A stretch of 64,000 nt of DNA. It comes from Liolophura sinensis. Its lineage: Eukaryota; Mollusca; Polyplacophora; Chitonida; Chitonidae. The notes under the pieces are model-generated. The model had not been told where the DNA came from. It searched no databases and was given only the letters and a program-made list of their open reading frames with translations. The position numbers were made by a program, and so were the translations under genes. Shown piece by piece: positions 36,261-48,200 of the stretch. Position 1 is the first letter of the stretch, and every line of letters starts with the position of its first letter. The DNA lies in NCBI RefSeq assembly GCF_032854445.1, contig NC_088296.1, positions 2,503,246 through 2,567,245 of the forward strand, in the 5' to 3' direction.

Positions 36261-36831
36261 CAAAAAGTACACCCCTCAGTCTACCCAGTACTGACGTCAT
36301 CCGAGCCAGGAACTGATGGGAAAATTAACATTATTGGTGGACCGTGTCTGTCAGTCAGCGTCGATTAGCCGAGAATCGCCAACACGGATCTGAGACGATC
36401 TGAAACAAAAAGTACACCCCTCAGTCTACCCAGTACTGACGTCATCCGAGCCAGGAACTGATGGGAAAATTAACATTATTGGTGGACCGTGTCTGTCAGT
36501 CAGCGTCGATTAGCCGAGAATCGCCAACACGGATCTGAGACGATCTGAAACAAAAAGTACACCCCTCAGTCTACCCAGTACTGACGTCATCCGAGCCAGG
36601 AACTGATGGGAAAATTAACATTATTGGTGGACCGTGTCTGTCAGTCAGCGTCGATTAGCCGAGAATCGCCAACACGGATCTGAGACGATCTGAAACAAAA
36701 AGTACACCCCTCAGTCTACCCAGTACTGACGTCATCCGAGCCAGGAACTGATGGGAAAAGTAACATTATTGGTGGACCGTGTCTGTCAGTCAGCGTCGAT
36801 TAGCCGAGAATCGCCAACACGGATCTGAGAC
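36261..36831 (+). repeat. 145-bp tandem repeat, 4 near-identical copies
   Basis: Copies start at 36261, 36406, 36551 and 36696. The first three look identical. The fourth differs at one base (AAAAGTAACA for AAAATTAACA) and lacks the last few bases. Each copy carries the CRE-like palindrome TGACGTCA and a potential hairpin in CGATTAGCCGAGAATCG. Such identity means a very recent expansion. Confidence 0.93.
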
Positions 36832-37059
36832 GCATAACATGGACAGAATGCTCATATCCAAATGTTTCATTGGGATTTAAAAATTATCTATTTTCTTTTA
36901 TTTTATTGGGATTTTTCGATGAGTTCAAGACTATTCCTTTTATATGACACGGGTTTTTTTTATTGATGGAGGAAATTGGGGTCAGGAAAATTACCGATCA
37001 AGGTAAGGTACCTGAGTAACCCCCCAAAGTATATAAAGCAACGGCCCGACTATCGAGGG

Positions 37060-37130
37060 TTGCGAGTGCAAGAATCGAACCTACGACTACTGGCCAAAAG
37101 TTGGTACATTTCCGGCTGAAGTCGCTCCAC
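37060..37130 (-). repeat. tRNA-like repeat fragment
   Basis: Read on the minus strand, 'TAGTCGTAGGTTCGATTCTT' is a strong B-box match. No A-box or acceptor pairing was found, so it is probably the head of a decayed SINE. Confidence 0.3.
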
Positions 37131-37324
37131 AAACGTAGGTATAGGCACCACTTCGGACATTCCTATACACTGAGTCTAGCGAAAGAGAACGTTCATCACT
37201 TGACAAACAAAACAAGCTGATTCAGATAATTGGAATCAAAGATGACTTTCGAAGTCGAAGAGAGGCCACAAGAGGTATCTGCTTAACAATGATTTGATCA
37301 GTACATCCGTGTACCATGCATCAC

Positions 37325-38146
37325 AACATCTGTCAGTTACTTACAGCACTGTGTCCTCTGTGGCGTAAGTTACTTACAGCACTGTCCTCCATTTCCGTAA
37401 GCTAGTTACAGCAGTGTCCTCCATTCAAGTAAGCCATTTATAGCACTGTGTCCTCTATTTCCATCAGTTACAGCAGTGTCCCCCATTCCGTAAGTTACTT
37501 ACAGCACTGTGTCCATTTCCGCATGCTACTTACAGCGTTGTGCCCCTATTTCTGTAAGCTACTTACAGCACTGTGTCCTCCTTACCCGTAAGTTACTTTC
37601 AGCACTGTGTCCTACACTCCCGTCAGTTACTCACACCACTATGTCCCCCATTCCCGTAAGTTACTTACAGCACTGTGTCCTTCATTTCCGCACGCTACTT
37701 ACAGCGTTGTGCCCCTATTTCTGTAAGCTACTTACACCACTGCGTCCTCCTTACCCGTAAGTTACTTTCAGCACTGTGTCCTACACTCCCGTCAGTTACT
37801 CACACCACTATGTCCCCCATTCCCGTAAGTTACTTACAGCACTGTGTCCTTCATTTCCGCACGCTACTTACAGCGTTGTGCCCCTATTTCTGTAAGCTAC
37901 TTACACCACTGCGTCCTCCTTACCCGTAAGTTACTTTCAGCACTGTGTCCTACACTCCCGTCAGTTACTCACACCACTATGTCCCCCATTCCCGTAAGTT
38001 ACTTACAGCACTGTGTCCTTCATTTCCGCACGCTACTTACAGCGTTGTGCCCCTATTTCTGTAAGCTACTTACACCACTGCGTCCTCCTTACCCGTAAGT
38101 TACTTTCAACACTGTGTCCTCCATTCCCGTCAGTTACTCACACCAA
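37325..38146 (+). repeat. 34-bp satellite with 169-bp higher-order repeat
   Basis: Units of about 34 bp contain AGTTACTTACAGCACTGTGT then CC(T/C)CCATTCCCGTA. From about 37505 a five-unit block repeats with a 169-bp period (equivalent points at 37675, 37844 and 38013), and these copies are almost identical. The first units (37325-37500) are more varied. Confidence 0.92.
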
Positions 38147-40320
38147 TACTTATTCATTTGACTGGGTCTTTTATTCAACAATAATTCACTTCTACTGCGG
38201 TGGCCTGAACTTTGGTGGGAGCAATGTGGCAATATCACGGTGTACTATCCACTCCAGTGTGAAAACAAACTAAATCACACTTTCGTCATTTTGTAAAAAA
38301 AAAAATTATTTATTTGATTAGTATCATAACATACTGGTTACGGTACTGAAATAATCTTAAAATGCATCGCAATAGCACACATCTAGAAAACAAAGAAATA
38401 AAAAAGCAATGCCACGTAGAAATTATGGTACGATTATGCCCCTGTATGCTTTTATAGGCCTACAAATTAACGCACTCCAGAGCAAGGGACAACACCCTGT
38501 ATTTCTGTCCTATCTGTCCATGGTAAGGAATCTCGTTTTATCTTCCTGTACAAGCATCAGTATGTAATCGATTGACCCTTAACTTAGTCTACTGGACGGC
38601 ACCTTCCATCCGATATGATTTCAGTCATTACAGTACTGTCATACATCGTTATATGTACTTTTCTCCCTCTCAAGGCCGAACTTTGCATTCAAATATTTGA
38701 AAACTGTGTGGGCTTCATGAGCCATAATGAAGAAATCTAAGAACTCTGACGTCACATCAGTGTCGTGATTAGGTAAGAGGTCACAGTAAGATGGTGTACA
38801 TTGAACAATGTTCAATTCAAACATAATTTTACAAACCCTGAAAGATAAAATGCCATGAGAAAGAATCACAGTAAAATCTCTAATACACAATCCAAACAGC
38901 TCTTTCAAATTCAAACCTGCATAGGACAAGTTATCACGAAAAACTCTAACAGTTTTTTTACTTTCATACGAGGCTTCATCTAAAACATCTTATAGACAAC
39001 ACTATAGTGGATTTCAACAATAATTTCAAACTGGACAAAGTTTGTGATATGAATTCGTAAACTATATGTAAACACACATGTGTTACAATAATTAATCATA
39101 AACTCTGCACAAAGACCAAACTAATTCAATAGATGCTGTAGCGTCTAATTCATTATACAGGGGCTGCATGTGACATCATCACCTTGACAGAATAATAGCC
39201 AGTCGTCCATATTGGATTCCTGTTAACGTGTGCTGGTATAGCCACAAAACTCCAATATGGCTGCCGGAAGTGGGTCATGCGATGCAGCACCTCTTTAGGC
39301 CAACCAAACATGACCTTAACAGCGTAGCATGACACTTTTACTGTCATGTAATAGAATTCACATGAATGAAATGACCAGCTGTCTCGCGCTCAAACAGTGC
39401 AGAGCTATCCTTCTAACGTGACTGAAATAGTCACACACAACACGGTAAGAAATCCTTTTTTCTTTTTTTCTTTTTTGGGCCCACGGGACAACACTGCATC
39501 TGGTGAGGTGTATATACCATTCCCAAGATCCCCATCCTTGTGCCCCAGTTCAGCAGGCCAATGGGTTTGTCCTCTCTCAAACCATCAGCAGCCACTTCGA
39601 TATGCCAATTACTCAAAATAAATTTTCTCAGGCAAGCCTACAAATTTTCAGATTTCGGATACTGGAACCAAAAACTCCCCACAGCCCACTTAAAGGCCGC
39701 TGTACAGAAATCATGAAAAAAAAAAAAAAAACAACACATATGATCTCTGAAAAGTGCACACATTTCTCAACCCGTAATTCTTTTTCTTTAAACCTCTTCA
39801 CATCATCAAACATTCTCTTTCTCTCACGGCTTATAAAGCAATATATCAAATAACACTTTGGACCGCTGGTCCTATGGCAAATGGCAAAAATATGGCTAAC
39901 TGTAAATAAGACAAAGACATAGACAAATTGAAAGGTCAATATTATCTATTGTCGATACTGTGGCTGAGTAACTGAGTGGAGAATAGAAGTTCTGAATTTT
40001 TGGGTGTACAGGTAGGTCTTTCTGGTAGCACACAAGGGCCCAGTTGTTCGAAAGTGTATTAGCTAAAACTTATATTAAGTCAATTTTATACTTAAGATTT
40101 TCAGGCAAATTCATCAGCCAATTGAGCTGACCAAAGTCTAAGGATAACAGCAGCAGGCTTAGTTCATATTCATTGTACTGTTCTGCAATTATTTTTGGGC
40201 TGAGTACAAACAAGAGAACTTGGTCTAAAGTTAAATCTGGTATAAAGTCTACAAACAGTTTTGAACAACCGGACCAAGGTGACCAAGTATACAGGTGTAT
40301 ACAAAGCAGTACAAAGACTA
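38147..40320. other. Noncoding intergenic region
   Basis: No supported gene. It is A-rich on the plus strand with poly-A near 38297 and 39716-39731 and T-runs near 39459-39476. The open frames of 60-115 codons are unrecognised. Confidence 0.45.
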
Positions 40321-40556
40321 CAGCACAGAGAGTAAAACCAGAGCAGCGACGACAGTGTGATAGACGTACAGCACAGAGGGTAATACCAGAGCAGCGACGA
40401 CAGAGTGATAGACGTACAGCATAGAGAGTAAAACCAGAGCAGCGACGACAGTGTGATAATCGTAGAGCACAGAGAGTAAAACCAGATCATCGACGACAAT
40501 GTGACAGACGCACAGCACAGAAAGTAAAACCAGAGCAGCGACGACTGTGGAGATAG
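40321..40556 (+). repeat. 48-bp tandem repeat, 5 copies
   Basis: Copies start at 40321, 40369, 40417, 40465 and 40513. They share CAGCACAGAGAGTAAAACCA, then GAGCAGCGACGACAGTGTGA. The unit length keeps open frames on both strands; these are not genes. Confidence 0.93.
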
Positions 40557-42205
40557 ATGGCAAATGACACGTAACCGGCGAAATACGGTCTCTTGTCAAT
40601 TTACCTCTGTTAAGGTTTTAGTCCAGATGTTCAAGATACATGTATGTATGAACGAACTACACCATGATTTATGCAAAATTAGGTAAAAAAAAAAAAAATG
40701 CAGTGATGAAATATGACATATATTTGGCGCCACTAACCTAGAATTATTCAAAAGTCTGTACTGTTATCACATTTAACATACTAACACATTAAAATTGCAA
40801 AATTCTGTACAAAAAGAAACACACGCATAATAACAACTTGCATGTCAAGAATATTCCAAAGGGGACACCAAAACAGAAAAAAACTTGGCATCACAACAGC
40901 ATTAACTATACTGGAAGGAAAACTCCAAAATGAAATATACGTTCTTGTATGTAAAGTTTTTGGGTCACTGACATCTTTTCTTTCATTTTCATTCAATTGA
41001 AAGACAAAATGAGACTTTTCTTGTCTATAACGTTTCCACACTACATGTATTTAATGAATGAGATACACTGTACCAAAATGGGTTGAAAATTCATATGCAA
41101 GCCTGTGAAATGGTGTGACAATCATCTTCAATATTCTTCTCGAACCTTTCATGAAGAAGAAAAGGAGAGAACTGTATAAGTTTTTTTGTTGCACGTGTTC
41201 AAGCATGTTAAATCATGATTTTAACCACGTTTATATCGTTAACATATTCATAAACAGTGTGCACTGTCGTAATTCAGAATAATGCTTTGGTATAAACCAA
41301 AAACTTACAAACAAATAACGTATTGGAAATGCCACAAATACCCACCGTACAAAACGTGGGTAAAGTACAAACACACAACTCACATGAATGTGTCTGAAAG
41401 TATGAACATCATACACAGTTAGCTTTGTGATGGCTTTCAATCAATTCAAAGTTATCATTACTGTTTTGAGCTCTTACAAAGGACTGAATGACCACACAGT
41501 TTGACCCCCTGGAACTACAGATGCACTTTCCTGGAAGGTGGACTTCTGGGACATGTTCCGCAAAGCTTTCACAAGCTACAGTTGCCTGTAATTACCGGGA
41601 CAACATACATGTACTTTACACAATTACAACCAACTTAGCCTACGACAACTTGGGAGTTTGATGTCCTTTACTATCTATATTATATGTACAATATATACAA
41701 GACAAAAGTGGCTATGTTACAAGTTTCTATACATGTACTAGAAAGTAACTAACCTGGGCACTCTTTCAACAAACTTTGACCAAGATTTCTTCAACATAAC
41801 TTGAACAACTTTTTGGTGTTTTAGCATAAGATTGGAGAGTCAATTTAAACACACTGACGGCCATCTCAGGTTTGGATAAAACACAACACAACTTGCAAGA
41901 TTTAGCACACTGATCTTTGTTGTCAGTATTGATATAAATGACCCTTCACATGTCTACATATATAACTTCTATGACATAGGCGACTACATGTAAGGCCATG
42001 TTCAGTTTAATGTCTTTCTAGTAACCCAAACACTTACACGTACATGTTGTTTCTATTTCTTGCAGTGCTTTGTTTTTTTTTTCACCCATAGCATTTTTCT
42101 TTAGGCATAAAGACTTGTTTCAGACAAATGACCCATGCCAAATATTGCACAAAATACCCCTGTACATTTTCTTCACATAAAAGATACCAAACAGCTTGGA
42201 CACCA
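40557..42205. other. Noncoding intergenic region
   Basis: AT-rich, with no recognisable coding sequence or repeats beyond poly-A near 40686-40698. Part could belong to the 3' flank of STX17, but no poly(A) signal could be tied to it. Confidence 0.45.
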
Positions 42206-42212
42206 GTACATG

Positions 42213-42467
42213 TGTATTTATTTATCTGATTGGTGTTTTATGTCAAACTCAAGAATATTTCACCTATATGATGGTGACCAACATTATGGTGAGAGAAAGC
42301 AGGGCTGAGTTTGGGGGAATCCCCGACAATCCGCAGGTCGTTGACAGACATTCCCATGTACAAACAGAGAGAAAGGCAGCATGAGCTGGACGTCAACTCA
42401 AAACGACCGCATTCGGTGTTATTGCGCCACACTGGCATGCTAATCACTCAGCCAGGGAGGCTGCCTG
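42213..42467 (-). repeat. SINE-A, full-length, minus strand
   Basis: The complement tail TTTATTTATCTGATTGGTGT is at the left and GTGACCAACATTATGGTGAG in the core. The tRNA-like head complement (TGGCATGCTAATCACTCAGC, then CAGGGAGGC) is at the right. Confidence 0.85.
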
Positions 42468-42805
42468 GTACCTGCATAATAAAACCTGATTTGGCATCAC
42501 CACAAAATATGAGCGTATGTGGGAAAAGGTACTCGTGTTTGCAGCATGAGTTTGTGTCAGTAACTGCAACAAGAAACACATTATCAACTAAACATGGCCT
42601 ACTGATAATGCCTTTACTATACAGCCGGAGTACTATAGGTGGTGTAATGATTAACATGACCTTGGCGTGAAACTTTGTGAAACTGGGAGCGGCACAACTT
42701 TCACACATATGAAAAAATAACACATGGACAAATCTCAGTATCATACTAAAAATGTAAGACTTCTATAAGCTCAGGATATATATGGCGTGTACATCTTGTG
42801 TTGAG

Positions 42806-43695
42806 CATCTGTATTAAGGTGGGCACATTATGTAGATTTCATGATGTTTGTTGACACTGCCATGTTTGCAGACACCCCACACCCCCACCCCCCACCCCAC
42901 CCCCGAAGCAGGCTCCACAGGAGTACATCTTGTGTTGAGCATGTGTTGATGTACAAGTACTAAGGTGGGCAGTGGCACATTATACAGACTACTGGATGTT
43001 TGTTGACGCTGCCGTATTTGCCCCCCACACCCCCCACCCCACCCCTGAAGCGGGCTCAACAGGAGTACATCTTGCGTTGAGCATGTGTTGATGTACATGT
43101 ACTAAGGTGGGCAGTGGCACATTATACAGACTACTGGATGTTTGTTGACGCTGCCGTATTTGCCCCCCACACCCCCCACCCCACCCCTGAAGCGGGCTCA
43201 ACAGGAGTACATCTTGCGTTGAGCATGTGTTGATGTACATGTACTAAGGTGGGCAGTTGCACAATATACAGACTACTGGATGTTTGTTGACGCAGCCGTG
43301 TTTGCCCTCACCCGCCGAAGCGTGCTCGACAGGAGTACATCTTGCACTAAGCATGTGTTGATGTACATGTACTAAGGTGGGCAGTGGCACATTATACAGA
43401 CTACTGGATGTTTGTTGACGCAGCCGTGTTTGCCCCCCGCCGAAGCGGGCTCGACATCTTGTGTTAATCATGTGTGGATGAACATGTACTAAGGTGGGCA
43501 GTGGGACACTATACAGACTACTGGATGTTTGTTGACGCAGCCGTGTTTGCCCCCCCCCCCCCCTGCCGAAGCGGGCTTGACATCTTGTGTTAAGCATGTG
43601 TTGATGTACATGTACTAAGGTGGGCAGTGGGACACTATACAGACTACTGGATGTTTGTTGACGCTGCCGTGTTTGCCCCCCACACCCCTTCCCTC
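42806..43695 (+). repeat. 117-142-bp tandem repeat, ~7 copies
   Basis: Units start with TACTAAGGTGGGCAGTGGCA and contain GACTACTGGATGTTTGTTGA, a variable C-rich tract (CCCCCCACACCCCCCACCCC) and GAGCATGTGTTGATGTACAT. Starts at 42958, 43100, 43242, 43370, 43487 and 43613 give periods of 142, 142, 128, 117 and 126, the variation coming mainly from the C tract. Confidence 0.9.
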
Positions 43696-44596
43696 CCCCA
43701 GTGGGCACGTCACCAGTACTTGTTTGAATGGGAACACGTTGGGTGGGTATAGTTATTATGCATGTGTTCATTGGTTAATTCCAGCTTACTTCATAAATGC
43801 TAAAATTCTCAAAATATCAGTCGCAATCACCGGTTCTCATGAAATTAGTTCAGTTTTATGATTTCGAATATAAAACAAAAATGTCTGAAATCAGTCAAAA
43901 TGAAATTTGACAAAAATGCCCATGCATGGGAGCCTATGTTAAAGGTGTCCGATATCCCCAGAAAAGAATACTCCCTATAAACCTGTAGTGAATATGTATA
44001 ACATGACATGTACACAAAGAATGAGTATTTGTCTGTAAGCTGAGATCAGTTGGCTGACAGACCACACTGTGAGGAAGTGTGTATGAAACAGGTACATGAG
44101 AATTCATCAACGCTTAATCAGGATCAGATCTGATTTTGACACACCTGTTCAGACATACATGTACCTGTTCAGACATACCTGCATACCTGTATAGTCGTGA
44201 ACACAAACACAGACAGTGGGGAAATCAGAGACAGTGTGATGGAGACAGTCTACAGGTATAGTGTTCTCACCTTACACCTCAGTTACACCTTAGGGCAATT
44301 TCACCTCAGGATTCAAATATTTCACCTCATAATGGGTCACCTTGATATGTGTTCACCTCATATTTTCCTCCCAACCTGATGTGCTCACCTCAAGCACTAT
44401 TTACATCAACATTTGTTAAGCCCAAGATGCATTAATTCACCTCACTGATGGATCTCTTCACTTAAAGATCTGCTCATTTCATTATCTGGTTACTTGTTCC
44501 CCTCATGATCTCTACAGCTTATGATTCACCAAAACATGTGTTCATGTTAGAATTTTCTCACTTCAACTCTTCCTCACCTGATGATGCATTCATTTT
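43696..44596. other. 3' flank of STX17, noncoding
   Basis: No gene seen. 44255-44560 is rich in loosely repeated 'TTCACCTCA' words, probably a decayed simple repeat. If STX17 has a long 3' UTR it would run here, but I found no AATAAA on the minus strand between about 43700 and 45164. Confidence 0.4.
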
Positions 44597-45020
44597 AACA
44601 AGAGTTCACATCATGATCTGCTCTGTAAACAAGAGTTCACATGATGATCTGTTTCTGTAAACAAGGGTTCATCACATAATCTCTTCAGGTAAACAAGAGT
44701 TCACATAATGATCTGTTCTGTAAACAAGGGTTCATCACATGATCTCTTCAGGTAAACAAGAGTTCACATCATAATCTGTTCTGTAAACAAGGGTTCATCA
44801 CATGATCTCTTCAGGTAAACAACAGTTCATCACATGACCTCTTCAGGTAAACAAGAGTTCACATCATGATCTGTTCTGTAAACAAGGGTTCATCACATGA
44901 TCTCTTCAGGTAAACAAGAGTTCACATCATGATCTGTTTCTGTAAACAAGGGTTCATCACATGATCTCTTCAAGTAAACAAGGGTTCATCACATGATCTC
45001 TTCAGGTAAACAAGAGTTCA
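44597..45020 (+). repeat. 31/32-bp alternating tandem repeat
   Basis: Two related units alternate: 'AACAAGAGTTCACATCATGA' with TCTGTTCTGTA, and AACAAGGGTTCATCACATGA with TCTCTTCAGGTA. There are about 13 units. The array ends about 145 bp from the STX17 stop codon and may lie in its 3' UTR. Confidence 0.9.
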
Positions 45021-45164
45021 GCTAAGTATTTGCATTCACCTTGAGAATTGTTCCCAGCATGATATGTTCACATGAAGGCTTTTTTATAGATAGTGATCTG
45101 GTCTTCATCATCACAGCAGTCATCATTATGTCCTGTCAGAAATACCAGCCTCCGCCTGAGGCTG

Positions 45165-45274
45165 TCAGCTGTCCTTTGTTTGACTCTCCTGGTTCTCTCT
45201 TCTGCTGAGATTCTTCAGTTCTGTTTCTTGTATCTTGTCTTGTCTCCCCTTGACCAATCTGCCACCAGCAAAGC
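45165..45274 (-). CDS. STX17: STX17 coding exon 7 (C-terminus)
   Basis: The acceptor is GACTTTGCAG|GCTTTG. It completes the second membrane segment (GFAGGRLV) and a charged cytosolic tail of about 28 residues, ending in TGA at 45165-45167. Confidence 0.92.
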
Positions 45275-48200
45275 CTGCAAAGTCAAACAAATGTACCACA
45301 CAATGTACGACATGCTCTTCAGTTATAAGTCCAGTTTCAAGAGACATTGCTTTTACAATATACCAGACGGCAGGCCCAATGCCAAAACTAGGTCGAGGAA
45401 AAGGAAAATGGTTTTCTACATAAACAGTTCTTGGAGAGTTGAAGAGATATGTTTACAATCCTCTCCGAAAATCGGTCTTCAAAGACCTTGAAAATAATGA
45501 TCAATGCCACAAAAAATGAATAAGGTTCTTAATTCCCAATGATTGAGTGTATCAAAATTTGGTGTAAGTTTGGTGAACCTGGCTACAAACATTCAGGAGA
45601 TACTGGAAAGATGGATGGACAGACTAATGTCAATTCCTATGATGATTATTTAGGCTGAAAGTTTAAAAAACAAAATCATCATTCAGCGTTAGATACATTT
45701 TTCCAAAGTATATATGGTAGTGGCATTGAGGAGATCACTTTCATTTCTGTGAGATCACATAGCATGTCAGTGATCACAGACCCACCACACTGTGAGATCA
45801 CACAGCGTGTCAGTGATCACAGACCACCACACTGTAAGATCACACAGCATGTTATTGATCACAGACCCACCACACTGTGAGATCACACAGCACATCAGTG
45901 ATCGCAGACCCACCACACTGTGAGATCACACAGCATGTCAGTGATCACAGACCCACCACACTGTGAGATCACACAGCGTGCCAATGATCACACACCCACC
46001 ACTGTGAGATCACACAGCATGTTACTGATCACAGACCCAACACTCTGTGAGATCACACAGCATGTTAGTGATCACAGACCCACCACACTGTGAGATCACA
46101 CAGCATGTCAGTGATCACAGACCCACCACACTGTGAGATCACACAGTGTGTCAATGATCACACACCCACCACACTGTGAGATCACACAGCGTGTCAGTGA
46201 TCACAGACTCACCACACTGTGAGATCACACAGCATGTCAGTGATCACACACCCACCACACTGTGAGATCACACAGCGTGTTAGTGATCACAGGCCCACCA
46301 CACTGTGAGATCACACAGCGTGTCAGTGATCACAGACCCACCACACTGTGAGATCACACAGCGTGTCAGTGTTCACAGACCCACCACACTGTGAGATCAC
46401 ACAGCATGTCAGTGATCACAGACCCACCACACTGTGAGATCACACAGCATGTCAGTGATCACAGACCCACCACACTGTGAGATCACACAGCGTGCCAATG
46501 ATCACACACCCACCACTGTGAGATCACACAGCATGTTACTGATCACAGACCCAACACTCTGTGAGATCACACAGCGTGTTAGTGATCACAGACCCACCAC
46601 ACTGTGAGATCACACAGCATGTCAGTGATCACAGACCCACCACACTGTGAGATCACACAGTGTGTCAATGATCACACACCCACCACACTGTGAGATCACA
46701 CAGCGTGTCAGTGATCACAGACTCACCACACTGTGAGATCACACAGCATGTCAGTGATCACACACCCACCACACTGTGAGATCACACAGCGTGTTAGTGA
46801 TCACAGGCCCACCACACTGTGAGATCACACAGCGTGTCAGTGATCACAGACCCACCACACTGTGAGATCACACAGCGTGTCAGTGTTCACAGACCCACCA
46901 CACTGTGAGATCACACAGCATGTCAGTGATCACAGACCCACCACACTGTGAGATCACACAGCATGTCAGTGATCACAGACCCACAAACATGTCCTTTGTT
47001 ATTGTGCAATATCAACAGGGAACTTAACTTTTTTCTTCGTGGACATACTGACAGAAAAGATGTTAATAAAAGTTTTACTATAATATTTGACAAGAAAAAT
47101 CTTAAAGGGACGAGGTTCCCAACCAACAGTCATTCCCAAGCATTCTATCTTTTGTCCTTCCCTGTAATATGTCACAATTCTTCTGCACCGTACGTGTGCT
47201 CCTGATCTGGAGAATGTTGTGATGCTATACACGAGTAGCCCAGGGTTATTGTCCAGGCATAATTCAGCAACAACAAAGCCTTATCGTTAAGATTTATTTA
47301 TTTGTTTGATTAGTGTTTTACGCCGTACACAAGAATATTTTACTCATATGAAGATGGCCAGCATTATGGTGACAGGAAAACAGACAGAGCCCAGGAGAAA
47401 CCCATGACCGTCCACAGGTTGCCGACAGACCTTGTCACACACGGATTGTTAAGAAGACTTGGGCAATATATACTTTAGTCTCTATGGATAGGGTAAAGTT
47501 CTGGTTTGCTTGCCAATTTTGTCAAATTCACAAGTTCACCATTTTCCTTTCAAATTTCAACAGTAGGGGCACAAATGGTTTTGGTGATACTTAAAATAAA
47601 AGATATCCATACATGTTAGCAAGAATACCTGATTAAACTTTTTTCTGCACTATTCAGAACTTCATTAGCCTATTGTTTTGGGGTACTTGTTTGAGGTTTA
47701 ACGCCCCTTTCCACAGTATATATGGTATCGAATCATGAGGGTGATACTCTAACTTCAATCATTTTGAGAAGCAGCTGTATAAATGTCTGTCTGTGTGTTG
47801 GTTTGTCTGCTCACCGGTCACATTTCTAACATCCTATCTCGTAACTTGGGGCATAATCTCTTAACACGGAGTGTGAGTACAACGCAACACTGGCTTATGT
47901 ACATGTATGTTACATGAGAAGCAGCTGTATAAATGTCTGTCTGTGTGTTGGTCTGTCTGCTTCCCCGGTCACATTTCTAACATCCTATCTCGTAACTTGG
48001 GGCATAATCTCTTAACACGGAGTGTGAGTACAACGCAACACTGGCTTATGTACATGTATGTTACATGAGAAGCAGCTGTATAAATGTCTGTCTGTGTGTT
48101 GGTCTGTCTGCTCACCGGTCACATTTCTAACATCCTATCTCGTAACTTGGGGCATAATCTGTTAACACGGGGTGTGAGTACAACACAACACTGGCTTATG

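Noticed and set aside
38639-41041. Minus-strand frames of 86-109 codons
   Set aside because: Hydrophobic or repetitive, AT-driven, no splice sites at their edges and no resemblance to known proteins; the 40170-40599 frames lie in the 48-bp repeat.
43244-43771. 175-codon minus-strand open frame
   Set aside because: It runs through the 117-142-bp tandem repeat; period variation and C-tract changes argue against coding selection.
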